NCBI RefSeq assembly: GCF_025628985.1
Contig: NZ_JAOTEM010000001.1
Coordinates: 1,054,001-1,118,000 of the forward strand
Source of the DNA: Chryseobacterium edaphi
GTDB taxonomy: Bacteria > Bacteroidota > Bacteroidia > Flavobacteriales > Weeksellaceae
DNA length: 64,000 nucleotides
Direction of reading: 5' to 3'
In this document: in pieces, positions 17,067-25,055 of the stretch
How the letters are laid out: every line of letters begins with the position of its first letter
Position numbering within the stretch: the first letter of the stretch is position 1
The notes under the pieces: generated by a model
Told to the model about the DNA's origin: nothing
Database searches by the model: none
Seen by the model: only the letters and a program-made list of their open reading frames with translations
Program-made: the position numbers and the translations under genes

Positions 17067-18254
17067 TTATTTTTTAATGACAATTTTTCTTGTGATATTT
17101 TCGCCATTAGCTTTTATCGAGCAAACATAAACTCCATTCTGTAATTCTGAAACATTGATTTCGGTTTCATTTTCTGTTTTCAAAACTAATTTTCCGCTCA
17201 TATCTGAAATTTCAACTTTGAAATCCTTAATATTATTTGGTAATTCTAATTTAACAATGTTTTTTGCAGGATTTGGGTAAATCTTCACCGACTCTAATTG
17301 GCTTCCTTGAGTTTCATTGACAGATAAAGTAGTGGTTGCAACCGCAAAATGTTGAAGAGCTCCCACTGCTGCTTTTCCTACATTGAAAACGTAAGTAGGA
17401 TCTACATTGGCAAAAGTGTCATTTACAGTATGTTCATTCATACTCTGTGGTGTTTCATAGAAACCTGTAATAATATCTCCTTTGCTTTCGAAAGGAATAT
17501 AATCTGAAGAATAAGCATTAGACATTACAGCTTGTAACGGTGAATATAAAGTTGTACATACCGCAAGTTGCTGTGTAAATGCCAGTGAAGGTGCATTGTT
17601 TGAATTTTGTATTGGATTACTGCTATTGGATATTTGATCACTCTCGCATTTTATGGAATTACTCGGTGAAGACAGCTTACCTCCAACCTGATCAATATTA
17701 AAAACCAGTCTCAGATTTAATTGACGAACACTATTCTGAAAAACAACATTATTGACATAGTGATTACTGCCCAAAAGCCCCTGTTCTTCTCCAGAAAAAT
17801 GAATGAATTTAATAGAATATTCAGTCGGAATGTCTTTCAAAATTCTGGCAGCTTCCAGCAAAACAGATGTTCCGCTTCCATTGTCACTTACACCAGGACC
17901 AACGATCGTATCGTAATGTCCACAGATAATTACATAAATATTGGGATAAACAGTTCCCGTTTTCGTAACAACTAAATTTTTTGTCGTATTTCCGTTTACT
18001 GTAAAGCTATCTTCGGTAATTTGACTGGCATCATAACCATATGTTTGATATTTGGCTTTAAGCCAATTTAAAGTATTATTATTTGCGGTCGAGCCTGAAG
18101 TTTTAATACCATAAGATGCAAACTCTTGTAATAGTGATGTAATATTGGTTTGTGTTACCTGGTTGGCTCTATTTTGATAAGCCTGAATAAAACTTTGAGC
18201 CTGTATGCTGTATGAAGCCAATGAAAGGAGTAGAAGAGTGGATAATTTTTTCAC
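17067..18254 (-). CDS. Secreted M28 family zinc aminopeptidase with type IX sorting domain (paralog)
   Basis: A 395-residue paralog of the neighbouring gene with the same order of parts: signal peptide MKKLSTLLLLSLASYSIQAQ, M28 domain with H113, D124, E157 and D188 in the same motifs (GHYDT, SDNGSGTS, FSGEEQG, NIDQVGG), then a C-terminal sorting domain from KIYPNPAKNIVKLELP. The first 40 mature residues of the two proteins are nearly identical, while the loop after the NIDQ motif differs and is longer here. A recent tandem duplication with some divergence in the substrate loop is the simplest reading. It has its own promoter element upstream. Confidence 0.93.
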   Translation of the reverse strand: MKKLSTLLLLSLASYSIQAQSFIQAYQNRANQVTQTNITSLLQEFASYGIKTSGSTANNNTLNWLKAKYQTYGYDASQITEDSFTVNGNTTKNLVVTKTGTVYPNIYVIICGHYDTIVGPGVSDNGSGTSVLLEAARILKDIPTEYSIKFIHFSGEEQGLLGSNHYVNNVVFQNSVRQLNLRLVFNIDQVGGKLSSPSNSIKCESDQISNSSNPIQNSNNAPSLAFTQQLAVCTTLYSPLQAVMSNAYSSDYIPFESKGDIITGFYETPQSMNEHTVNDTFANVDPTYVFNVGKAAVGALQHFAVATTTLSVNETQGSQLESVKIYPNPAKNIVKLELPNNIKDFKVEISDMSGKLVLKTENETEINVSELQNGVYVCSIKANGENITRKIVIKK

Positions 18255-18291
18255 TTTAAACGTCGATTTTATACTTTGAGATAATTTTAAA

Positions 18292-18299
18292 CAAATGTA
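18292..18299 (-). promoter_or_regulatory. Promoter -7 element for the M28 peptidase pair
   Basis: Reads TACATTTG on the minus strand, 38 bases before the ATG at 18254. A TTG on the same strand (18322-18324) is 22 bases further upstream, at the long end of the allowed spacing. Confidence 0.5.
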
Positions 18300-18310
18300 G
18301 ATAAAATAAA

Positions 18311-18339
18311 AAAATCCCGAGCAATAAACTCAGGATTTT
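18311..18339 (-). terminator. Terminator after rplT
   Basis: AAAATCCCGAG (18311-18321) and CTCAGGATTTT (18329-18339) form a stem with one mismatch. It lies 25 bases past the rplT stop, and a T run follows on the minus strand. Confidence 0.65.
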
Positions 18340-18363
18340 ATATTGATAACAAAAAATTTTACA

Positions 18364-18708
18364 TTATTTTACTTGATCTACAACTGCTTTGAACGCTTCA
18401 GGATAGTTCATAGCCAAATCAGCTAAAACTTTTCTGTTCAATTCAATGTTGTTCTTTTTAAGAGCTCCCATAAACTGAGAGTAAGACATTCCGTGCTCTC
18501 TAGCTCCTGCGTTGATACGCATGATCCAAAGTGATCTGAAGTTTCTCTTTTTCTCTTTTCTTCCACGGTAAGCATATTGCATTGCTTTTTGTACCGCGTT
18601 TTTAGCAACAGTCCAAACGTTCTTTCTTCTACCGAAAAAACCTTTAGCTTGTTTCATTAATTTTTTTCTGCGCGCTCTAGAAGCTACGGCATTTACTGAT
18701 CTTGGCAT
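18364..18708 (-). CDS. rplT: 50S ribosomal protein L20
   Basis: A 114-residue, very basic ribosomal protein needed for early 50S assembly by binding 23S rRNA. It shows the family's start [27 protein letters not shown] sequence, the Arg/Lys-rich N-terminal extension and the RKVLADLA motif towards the end. It is the last gene of the classic infC-rpmI-rplT order and is followed by a terminator. In many bacteria L20 represses this operon; the 117-base gap upstream could hold its site, but no known L20-leader structure was recognised. Confidence 0.98.
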   Translation of the reverse strand: MPRSVNAVASRARRKKLMKQAKGFFGRRKNVWTVAKNAVQKAMQYAYRGRKEKKRNFRSLWIMRINAGAREHGMSYSQFMGALKKNNIELNRKVLADLAMNYPEAFKAVVDQVK

Positions 18709-18825
18709 AATTTAAATTGTTTTTTTGAAAAGGGCGGTAAACTGTTTCATTACACTTATTTGCACCGTTTCAGGGTTAAAATGTTGAATTGTTATTCTTA
18801 TAAACCGAAAAATGATTTATAAAAA

Positions 18826-19023
18826 CTACTTAATTGCTAATTGACGTTTAACGCCTTTCTCATCCACTTTCGCAACATAAGAAGTAGTAGTAAGATTTCT
18901 CTTCTGCTTAGTTTCTTTTTTAGTTAAGATGTGGCTTTTGAAAGCATTTTTTCTTTTAATCTTACCAGTTCCGGTAAGTTTAAAACGCTTCTTAGCACCT
19001 GATTTCGTTTTTAATTTTGGCAT
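18826..19023 (-). CDS. rpmI: 50S ribosomal protein L35
   Basis: A 65-residue basic protein with the family signature [20 protein letters not shown] and a Lys/Arg-rich centre. It is a structural part of the large subunit. It lies between infC and rplT as usual, but the gap to infC is unusually long (321 bases) and contains a GC-richer repeat block. Confidence 0.98.
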   Translation of the reverse strand: MPKLKTKSGAKKRFKLTGTGKIKRKNAFKSHILTKKETKQKRNLTTTSYVAKVDEKGVKRQLAIK

Positions 19024-19058
19024 TGTTTGCTTTTTTATGTTTTTGTTATCAATACTTT

Positions 19059-19224
19059 AGCTATCGGCTAAAAGCTTTTGGCTATTAGCTTTTTGGGTGT
19101 GTCCCTCACTCGTTCATTCCGCTTCGCTCCATTCTCTCATTCGGGTCAGGCTATCCATTTCAAGTCCTCGCGCCATTGCTTTTGCCGGCTCCTGCTGTGG
19201 GCTTTCCATTTCTATCCTTCACGC
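19059..19224. repeat. GC-richer intergenic palindromic repeat element between infC and rpmI
   Basis: The block begins with an imperfect palindrome (arms 19059-19074 and 19075-19090, 12 of 16 bases paired, centre AAAAGCTTTT). It then holds two related 25-base units, GGCTATCCATTTCAAGTCC... (19149-19173) and GGCTTTCCATTTCTATCC... (19200-19224), spaced 51 bases apart. Base composition is clearly richer in G+C than its surroundings. I recall similar text in other flavobacterial intergenic regions, so it is probably an interspersed repeat. Small open frames through it should not be taken as genes. Confidence 0.55.
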
Positions 19225-19344
19225 AGATATTCGGTTTGCAAAATTACGAAAAATTATCATACAAAAAGAGACTTTCATTAGAAAATCTCTCAATGTATAT
19301 TTCCGTAGGACAATGAGTCATAAACTCATCATCGTATTGTCAAA

Positions 19345-19845
19345 TTATTTAGCTGGTTTTTTAGGACTCATCATCATAATCATTCTCTTACCTTCAAGTT
19401 TAGGAAGCTGATCTACTTTCCCAACGTGCTCTAATTCCTGAGCCAGTTTAAGAAGTAAAATTTCACCCTGATCTTTAAAGATAATAGAACGTCCTTTGAA
19501 AAATACGTAGGTTTTCAATTTTGAACCTTCTTCCAAAAACTTTTCAGCATGTTTTTTCTTAAAATCATAATCGTGCTCGTCAGTCTGAGGTCCGAAACGG
19601 ATCTCCTTTACAACCACTTTGATTTGTTTTGCTTTAAGCTCTTTTGTTTTCTTCTTTTGCTCGTATAAAAACTTTTTATAGTCTAATATTCTTGCAATGA
19701 AAGGTTCAGCTTTGTCTGAAATCACGACCAAATCTAATTCCTGCTCTTTGGCAATTTGTCTCGCTTTGTCAATCGGGAAAATTCCCGCTTCTACGTTGTC
19801 GCCCACTAAACGAAGTTCTCTTACGCGAATCTTATCGTTTATCAT
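19345..19845 (-). CDS. infC: Translation initiation factor IF-3
   Basis: IF-3 binds the 30S subunit, checks start codons and prevents early subunit joining. From ATG 19845 it is 166 residues: an N-terminal domain beginning [20 protein letters not shown], a Lys-rich linker helix ([16 protein letters not shown]) and a C-terminal domain with [20 protein letters not shown]. The frame stays open for 20 more codons to an ATA at 19905 ([20 protein letters not shown]), matching the longer N terminus seen in homologs, and no ATG, GTG or TTG occurs there. AGGAGG sits 8 bases before ATG 19845, so either start is possible. Confidence 0.95.
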   Translation of the reverse strand: MINDKIRVRELRLVGDNVEAGIFPIDKARQIAKEQELDLVVISDKAEPFIARILDYKKFLYEQKKKTKELKAKQIKVVVKEIRFGPQTDEHDYDFKKKHAEKFLEEGSKLKTYVFFKGRSIIFKDQGEILLLKLAQELEHVGKVDQLPKLEGKRMIMMMSPKKPAK

Positions 19846-19944
19846 GTGTAAGTCCTCCTGAGGTGGACGTCTTTGTGGGCCTCTGTTGTTAAATCGTTGT
19901 GCTATTGCTTTATAATTTTATTGGTTAATAACTAATTTTGAATT

Positions 19945-20030
19945 GAAAAATTTAATGATTAAAAAATTTAAAAATTGCTTTTTGCAAATTAATCTCTAAA
20001 TAAGTTTAATATTTAAATCATTAAATTTTC
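19945..20030. repeat. Long-range inverted repeat between thrS and infC
   Basis: GAAAAATTTAATGATT (19945-19960) and AATCATTAAATTTTC (20016-20030) are near-perfect inverted copies separated by 55 bases. The pair fills the gap after thrS and just ahead of infC and could fold in the transcript. There is no T run, so it is not a simple terminator. Confidence 0.5.
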
Positions 20031-20032
20031 AA

Positions 20033-21952
20033 CTATAGTGTTGCTTCTTTTTTGAAGTATGCTGCGAATTCATCCATCGTCATTACTCCAAGATCGCCTT
20101 CTCCACGTCTACGTACAGAAATTGTGCCATCTCTTTCTTCATTTTCTCCTACTACAAGCATGAAAGGAATCTTTTTCAATTCTGCATCTCGGATTTTCTT
20201 ACCCGTTTTTTCGTTTCGCTCGTCAATCAATCCGCTAATATCGTTAATTTCTAAAAATTCTGAAACTTTTTTAGCATAATCTACATATTTTTCACTGATC
20301 GGCAATATCGTAAACTGATCCGGGCTCAACCATAATGGGAAATCTCCGGCAGTATTTTCTAATAAGATCGCAATGAAACGTTCCATAGAACCAAACGGTG
20401 CTCTGTGAATCATGATCGGTCTGTGCTTCTCATTATCGCTTCCGATGTAAGTAAGGTCAAACCTTTCCGGTAAATTGTAATCTACCTGAATAGTTCCCAA
20501 CTGCCATTTTCTTCCTAAAGCATCTTTCACCATGAAATCTAACTTAGGACCGTAAAATGCAGCTTCACCATATTCTGTAACCGTATTTAATCCTTTTTCT
20601 TTTGCTGCAGTTACGATTGCATTTTCTGCTTTTTCCCAGTTTTCATCAGAACCGATATACTTTTCCTTGTTATCAGGATCTCTTAACGAAATTTGAGCCG
20701 TAAAATCTGCAAAACCAAGAGAACCAAAAACATAAAGAACCAAATCAATTGTTTTCTTAAATTCTTCCATCAACTGATCCGGAGTACAGAAAAGGTGTGC
20801 ATCATCCTGAGTAAAACCACGAACTCTCGTCAAACCGTGAAGTTCGCCACTTTGCTCATATCTGTAAACTGTTCCGAATTCTGCATATCTTTTTGGTAAA
20901 TCTCTGTAGCTCCATTGTGAAGTTTTGTAGATTTCACAGTGGTGAGGACAGTTCATTGGTTTCAGCATAAATTCTTCTCCTTCATTCGGAGTTTTGATCG
21001 GCTGGAAACTGTCTGCTCCATATTTATCCCAGTGTCCTGAAGTCACATACAATTCTTTTGCACCGATATGTGGTGTCATTACAAATTCGTAGCCTCCTTT
21101 TTTCTGAGCATCAGAAAGGAAATTTTCTAATTTTTTTCTTAAAGCAGTACCTTTTGGCAACCAAAGTGGTAAACCTGCACCTACTTTTTCTGAGAAAGCA
21201 AAAATTCCTAATTCTTTACCTAATTTTCTATGATCTCTTCTTTTCGCTTCTTCTAATAACTCAAGATATTCAGTAAGTTCTTTCTGTTTCGGGAAAGAAA
21301 TTCCATATACTCTTGTTAATTGAGGATTTTTCTCGTTTCCTCTCCAGTAAGCACCTGCAGCATTCAAAATCTTTACTGCTTTCACAATTCCGGTGTTTGG
21401 AATGTGGCCGCCACGACAAAGATCTGTGAAATTATCGTGCGTAACGAAAGTGATTTCGCCATCATTAAGATTAGAAATCAATTCTACTTTATAAGGATTG
21501 TTTGCATAAGTCTCAAGAGCTTCTGCTTTAGAAACAGGATATAGTGAGAATGTAGAAGCTTTTTTAGCATTTTCTAAAACTTTCTTTTCAATTTTCTCAA
21601 AATCTTTTTCAGACAAAACTTCATCACCGAAATCTACGTCATAATAGAATCCGCTTTCGATTGCAGGACCGATTGTTAATTGAGCATTCGGATAAAATTC
21701 AAGGATAGCCTGCGCCAAAAGGTGGGCAGAAGAATGCCAGAAGGCTTTCTTACCAAGATCATCATTCCATGTCAAAAGCTGTACTGTGGAATCTGTGGTG
21801 ATAGGCGTGGTAACTTCGATTTGTGTGCCGTTTACAACTGCGGAAATGGTATTTCTAGCCAATCCCTCGCTTATAGATTTTGCCACATCGAACGGAGTGA
21901 CTTCTCCCTCAAATTCTCTGACGCTATTGTCTGGAAGTGTAATTTTTATCAT
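20033..21952 (-). CDS. thrS: Threonyl-tRNA synthetase
   Basis: Charges tRNA-Thr and edits Ser-tRNA-Thr. The protein is 639 residues with the full domain set: TGS domain (about 1-60), editing domain with the zinc-like [12 protein letters not shown] motif near residue 73, class II catalytic core (motif 2 region [22 protein letters not shown], with MNCPHHC for zinc) and the C-terminal anticodon-binding domain (about 535-639). It heads the thrS-infC-rpmI-rplT group on the minus strand. No T-box or tRNA-like leader was found upstream. Confidence 0.98.
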   Translation of the reverse strand: MIKITLPDNSVREFEGEVTPFDVAKSISEGLARNTISAVVNGTQIEVTTPITTDSTVQLLTWNDDLGKKAFWHSSAHLLAQAILEFYPNAQLTIGPAIESGFYYDVDFGDEVLSEKDFEKIEKKVLENAKKASTFSLYPVSKAEALETYANNPYKVELISNLNDGEITFVTHDNFTDLCRGGHIPNTGIVKAVKILNAAGAYWRGNEKNPQLTRVYGISFPKQKELTEYLELLEEAKRRDHRKLGKELGIFAFSEKVGAGLPLWLPKGTALRKKLENFLSDAQKKGGYEFVMTPHIGAKELYVTSGHWDKYGADSFQPIKTPNEGEEFMLKPMNCPHHCEIYKTSQWSYRDLPKRYAEFGTVYRYEQSGELHGLTRVRGFTQDDAHLFCTPDQLMEEFKKTIDLVLYVFGSLGFADFTAQISLRDPDNKEKYIGSDENWEKAENAIVTAAKEKGLNTVTEYGEAAFYGPKLDFMVKDALGRKWQLGTIQVDYNLPERFDLTYIGSDNEKHRPIMIHRAPFGSMERFIAILLENTAGDFPLWLSPDQFTILPISEKYVDYAKKVSEFLEINDISGLIDERNEKTGKKIRDAELKKIPFMLVVGENEERDGTISVRRRGEGDLGVMTMDEFAAYFKKEATL

Positions 21953-21976
21953 TGTTTACTTAGAAATTTTAAGTTG

Positions 21977-21984
21977 CAAAAATA
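21977..21984 (-). promoter_or_regulatory. Promoter -7 element for thrS
   Basis: Reads TATTTTTG on the minus strand, 25 bases before the thrS ATG, matching TAnnTTTG. No clear -33 TTG was found. Confidence 0.45.
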
Positions 21985-22104
21985 CGCATTTTTTACATCT
22001 TTATGAAATCGAAGCATGATAAATCGCGAAAAATACAATTTATTTTAAATTCTGACATTAATTAAAATTTGTATTAATCATTTTCATTAATACATAAACA
22101 AAAA

Positions 22105-22128
22105 AATACTAAGCTTTCACTTAGTATT
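22105..22128 (-). terminator. Terminator overlapping the end of the 60-residue gene
   Basis: AATACTAAG (22105-22113) and CTTAGTATT (22120-22128) form a perfect 9-bp stem with a six-base loop. On the minus strand a run of T follows. The right arm lies inside the last codons of the gene ending at 22117. Confidence 0.85.
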
Positions 22129-22299
22129 ATCTGTTTTTCCTGATTTATTTTTTGATGATTTTTGTACATCTTCTTTATCTACATCAGGAGGATTTTGTTT
22201 GTTTGACGAAGCAGGAATATTTTGAAAATCTTCGTTTTGCTTTTTAGTTTCTGCAGAGTTTGCAGATTCCTTTTTTTTGTTATCGTCTTTTGAGTCCAT
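22117..22299 (-). CDS. Small hydrophilic protein of unknown function
   Basis: A 60-residue protein made almost wholly of charged and polar residues (Lys, Asp, Glu, Asn, Ser), with no Cys, Trp or hydrophobic core, so it is expected to be disordered. It starts 11 bases after the DUF4230 gene and ends at a strong terminator, which supports it as the last gene of that operon. No homologous family is recognised. Low-complexity composition makes a chance open frame possible, but the operon position argues against that. Confidence 0.55.
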   Translation of the reverse strand: MDSKDDNKKKESANSAETKKQNEDFQNIPASSNKQNPPDVDKEDVQKSSKNKSGKTDNTK

Positions 22300-22310
22300 T
22301 GTTTCGAATT

Positions 22311-22916
22311 TTAGAGTCCAAGAACACCGAGTTTTCCGGTTTTGTCTTCTATCTTATAATTCAAAGCCTTTGCCAAAACGAAAATATTATTTAAATTTTC
22401 CATTAATTGTTGACGACCTTCGTTTCTAAGTTTGTTTTGATCTACAGAATTTATCGCCGTTTGTTTAGCCTTCTGCTGCACATTTTTAATATCTTTTTCA
22501 GAAATCCTATTGAGAAAGGAGTCATCTAATGATTGAATTTCCACACTTGGAGTAATTCTTATATCTGCATTTGGTAATTCTGTAATAATTAATTTTTTAT
22601 TGACAGAATCTACTTCCATTTTCATTTTATTAAGATCATACGAAACCTGCGCATTGGTTTTTGTGTAAGTCATAATGCTATTGCTTGTCATTTCTTTCCC
22701 AAAAAATTCGTAGCCAAACTTAGTTTTCTGCATTGCAGAAAAATCCTGCTCCAAAACAACCATTTTATTCATTTTTGAAATTTGATTGGTCAAAATATAG
22801 TAATCTGATTTTTCGGTTTTCTCACTTACATTTAAGCAAGACCTGAAACTGAAAAACAGAATCAACATTAGAAGAATCCCCGCAACAAATGGAATAACAA
22901 GTTTTAAATTTCTCAA
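22311..22916 (-). CDS. DUF4230 domain-containing membrane-anchored protein
   Basis: A 201-residue protein with one N-terminal membrane helix (about 6-27, LVIPFVAGILLMLILFFSF), then an extracytoplasmic domain. Pattern features such as MVVLEQDFSAMQKTKFGYEFFGKE, SYDLNKMKMEVDSVNKKLIITELPNADI and a C-terminal long helix fit the DUF4230 family, whose role is unknown. Its start overlaps the stop of the upstream thioredoxin-like gene by 4 bases, and a small polar protein gene follows 11 bases on. Co-expression with a thiol protein suggests an envelope function, but this is inference. Confidence 0.8.
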   Translation of the reverse strand: MRNLKLVIPFVAGILLMLILFFSFRSCLNVSEKTEKSDYYILTNQISKMNKMVVLEQDFSAMQKTKFGYEFFGKEMTSNSIMTYTKTNAQVSYDLNKMKMEVDSVNKKLIITELPNADIRITPSVEIQSLDDSFLNRISEKDIKNVQQKAKQTAINSVDQNKLRNEGRQQLMENLNNIFVLAKALNYKIEDKTGKLGVLGL

Positions 22917-23509
22917 TTTTCTTTTTTAAATATTTCTTTGATCACCGATTGGTCATCTTTCTTTAAGATTTCCACAAGATCTCTCTCTATATATCCTGTA
23001 GTCGGCATTTCAATAATTCTTCCAATTTCCTTGCCATATTTTTCAACGATAATTGTCGGAACTTTGCTAACATTATACTTAGACTCGTCGCCTGTCGGAG
23101 ATTCCTTTTTACGGTTAACTGCGATAATCGTCAGTCTGCTGTCCGGAAACTTCACCTCTTGTAAAATCTTCATCAATCTAGGAAAATCTCTGTGACTGTC
23201 TTCACACCACGTTCCAATGAAAACGATAAGATTGTAAGAATTAATTTTATTTTTCTTTAATTCTCCAACAGCTTTTTGGTCTAAAGCATATTCGTTAAAT
23301 TCTTTTGTATACCATTCAGAATAAGGTTCTTTTAGAAATTGCTCTTTTAACTGATTTCCTAAAAGCATTTTACCATCATTTGTAGTTTCAACCTCACGAT
23401 TGACCACAACTTTCTGAGCATTAAACCCTTGAACAGCCATTGAAAGCATTGAAATTGCAAGTATTTTGGTAATAATTTTATTACAAATAATAATTCTATT
23501 ATTTTTCAT
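22913..23509 (-). CDS. Exported thioredoxin-like protein with a single active-site cysteine
   Basis: A 198-residue protein with an N-terminal signal sequence (about 1-31, cleavage near FNAQ) and a thioredoxin fold. The strand NLIVFIGTWCEDSHRDFPRL carries Cys102 but has Ser105 in place of the second Cys of a CxxC site. The cis-Pro loop is SKVPTIIV, and RKKESPTGDESKY lies ahead of it. A C-E-D-S site cannot form the usual internal disulfide, so a monothiol or peroxiredoxin-like role, or a non-redox binding role, is more likely. It overlaps the DUF4230 gene by 4 bases. Confidence 0.82.
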   Translation of the reverse strand: MKNNRIIICNKIITKILAISMLSMAVQGFNAQKVVVNREVETTNDGKMLLGNQLKEQFLKEPYSEWYTKEFNEYALDQKAVGELKKNKINSYNLIVFIGTWCEDSHRDFPRLMKILQEVKFPDSRLTIIAVNRKKESPTGDESKYNVSKVPTIIVEKYGKEIGRIIEMPTTGYIERDLVEILKKDDQSVIKEIFKKEN

Positions 23510-23535
23510 TGTATCTGTGAATCTTTGATTTGATT

Positions 23536-24003
23536 TTAATTTTCAATAATTTTTTTTAAATCGGCAGGAGAGTAGTATTTGTTTTTTAATACTTTATGAT
23601 CTGCTTTTCTGTACACATTGAATTTTTCTCCTGACTTTTCGTAGAAAGATTCAACCTCTTTTTCTTTGTAAAATTCTACTGTTTCATTTGCCTGTTCTTC
23701 GTTATCACAAGCTTTAGACATATTTGAACGCTGAACTTCATTGAATAACTCAACAAATTTATCACCCAATCCGAATTCTAAAACTGCACCGCTCAAAACG
23801 TACTGCAAATCGCATAATGCATCAGCAATTTCTACTAAATTTTTATCTTCAATCGCTTGTTTCAGTTCATTTAATTCTTCCTGTAAAAGCTCAACTCTTA
23901 AATTACATCTTTCCTGAGAAGGAATTTGCGGAGTTTCGAGAATAGGAGCTTTAAAGGTTGTGTGGAATTCTGCTACCTGGTTCAGACTGTCTAATTTTTC
24001 CAT
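23536..24003 (-). CDS. MazG-like nucleoside triphosphate pyrophosphohydrolase
   Basis: A 155-residue all-alpha NTP pyrophosphatase. The magnesium-binding motifs are clear: QEELNELKQAI (Glu42, Glu43, Glu46) and VEIADALCDLQYVL (Glu58, Asp61, Asp65). Related flavobacterial enzymes are annotated as phosphoribosyl-ATP pyrophosphohydrolase-like or HAD-associated MazG proteins that clear non-standard nucleotides. It is not the pathway enzyme, since hisIE in this window already carries that domain. The C-terminal 50 residues (FYEKSGEKFNVYRKADHKVLKNKYYSPADLKK-like) are typical of this subgroup. Confidence 0.88.
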   Translation of the reverse strand: MEKLDSLNQVAEFHTTFKAPILETPQIPSQERCNLRVELLQEELNELKQAIEDKNLVEIADALCDLQYVLSGAVLEFGLGDKFVELFNEVQRSNMSKACDNEEQANETVEFYKEKEVESFYEKSGEKFNVYRKADHKVLKNKYYSPADLKKIIEN

Positions 24004-24022
24004 ATATCATCTAAAATTTCAA

Positions 24023-24030
24023 CAAATATA
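24023..24030 (-). promoter_or_regulatory. Promoter -7 element for the MazG-like gene
   Basis: Reads TATATTTG on the minus strand, 20 bases before the ATG at 24003. It begins only five bases beyond the terminator hairpin of the preceding gene. Confidence 0.6.
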
Positions 24031-24034
24031 AAAA

Positions 24035-24055
24035 ATGCTGCCTTAAAAGCAGCAT
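24035..24055 (-). terminator. Terminator of the lipoprotein gene
   Basis: ATGCTGC (24035-24041) and GCAGCAT (24049-24055) pair around a seven-base loop. On the minus strand TTTTTATA follows and runs into the next promoter. Confidence 0.7.
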
Positions 24056-24142
24056 ATATAAAATCAAAATATTGTTCAAATCATTTTTTCAACATATATA
24101 GATTTTATTAAATATCAAATTTCAGCATAAAGTAATAATTCC

Positions 24143-24847
24143 CTATGGTTCTAATACAGGCGTTTGAGTTGCAAAATTTAATTTATATATAACCTGAATC
24201 TTTAAATTTCTTCTTTCTGATGAAATATTGGAACATATGTAATCATTCGGATAAAAAATTCTTATTGCTTTGATAGAATTTCTTGCATTACCAGGCATAC
24301 TTGCAACGATTTTGGAATATGCATTTTTCACAACTATTGAAGCGTAATCATTGTCCATAAAATCGTTATATGGAAATACATTAAATGTAGCAACATTTCC
24401 ATTCGGCTCTGGTATGGTGGTTCTTCCCTCACTAAAAGTGAACTCTTTATAAGAATTATTTGCAAAATACGAACCAGGTTGTGGTGTACTATTATCAAAA
24501 AATACTTGTTCATATCTAATACCTTGTTCGCTTAAGTATTTAACAATCAACTCTGGTAATGAAATAACTCCTTGCTTTGCTATAGGTTGGTATTTAGTTT
24601 TCACCTGTATTACGGAGTTAAAATTAGAAAAGGGGTCGGGTAAAGAATCAATTAATCCAATCGTTTCACCATCCTCACAAGATAAGTTATGAGGAAGGAA
24701 GCCACTAGGGATTGCTCCAATATCTCCACTACGACTCGAAGCAGTTTTTGAAGAAGAACCGGAAAGTTCAGTTATGCCTAAATTTTCGTTTTCACGATTA
24801 CAAGCAAACAATGTCATTAAACCAAGAATTAATAATGATTTTTTCAT
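24143..24847 (-). CDS. Lipoprotein of unknown function
   Basis: A 234-residue lipoprotein from ATG 24847, with signal MKKSLLILGLMTLFAC and lipidated Cys16. A longer in-frame reading upstream has no signal-like start and is rejected. The mature part begins with a Ser/Gly-rich linker and then contains YLSEQGIRYEQVFFDNSTPQPGS-type and MPGNARNSIKAIRIFYPNDY-type segments of no family I recognise. It stands alone, with a terminator downstream. The N-terminal Ser/Asp linker after Cys16 could act as a surface-export signal as in other flavobacteria, but this is not certain. Confidence 0.72.
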   Translation of the reverse strand: MKKSLLILGLMTLFACNRENENLGITELSGSSSKTASSRSGDIGAIPSGFLPHNLSCEDGETIGLIDSLPDPFSNFNSVIQVKTKYQPIAKQGVISLPELIVKYLSEQGIRYEQVFFDNSTPQPGSYFANNSYKEFTFSEGRTTIPEPNGNVATFNVFPYNDFMDNDYASIVVKNAYSKIVASMPGNARNSIKAIRIFYPNDYICSNISSERRNLKIQVIYKLNFATQTPVLEP

Positions 24848-25006
24848 AAATGTTTTTTTAGTAATTAATAAAATTATTGGAGCAAAAATAATATCATCAA
24901 ACTTTGTAAGCCATACCATAACTATGGTATATTTTAGTGAAATCACTAATTAATTATTCTATAAGCAAAATTCGTATAGAACTTCTCGTAAATTTCACCA
25001 AAAAAA

Positions 25007-25031
25007 AAGACCGCCATTTTCAGGCAGTCTT
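25007..25031 (-). terminator. Terminator after the M12B metalloprotease gene
   Basis: AAGACCGCC (25007-25015) and GGCAGTCTT (25023-25031) form a stem with one mismatch around ATTTTCA, followed on the minus strand by nine T residues. Confidence 0.85.
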
Positions 25032-25055
25032 TTCAAAAGTTTAATTTTTCAATGG

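Noticed and set aside
18709..18825. Possible L20-binding leader ahead of rplT
   Set aside because: The gap has partial complementarity (GAAACGG and GTTTC pieces), but I could not fold it into a known L20 leader, so no feature is claimed.
19078..19411. Two overlapping open frames of 67 and 104 codons in the infC-rpmI gap
   Set aside because: They run through the GC-rich repeat, are on the strand opposite to the operon, and give Arg/Ser/His-rich, family-free sequences. They are best read as by-products of the repeat.
21953..22100. Possible T-box or tRNA-like leader upstream of thrS
   Set aside because: No T-box sequence, specifier loop or terminator/antiterminator pair is present.
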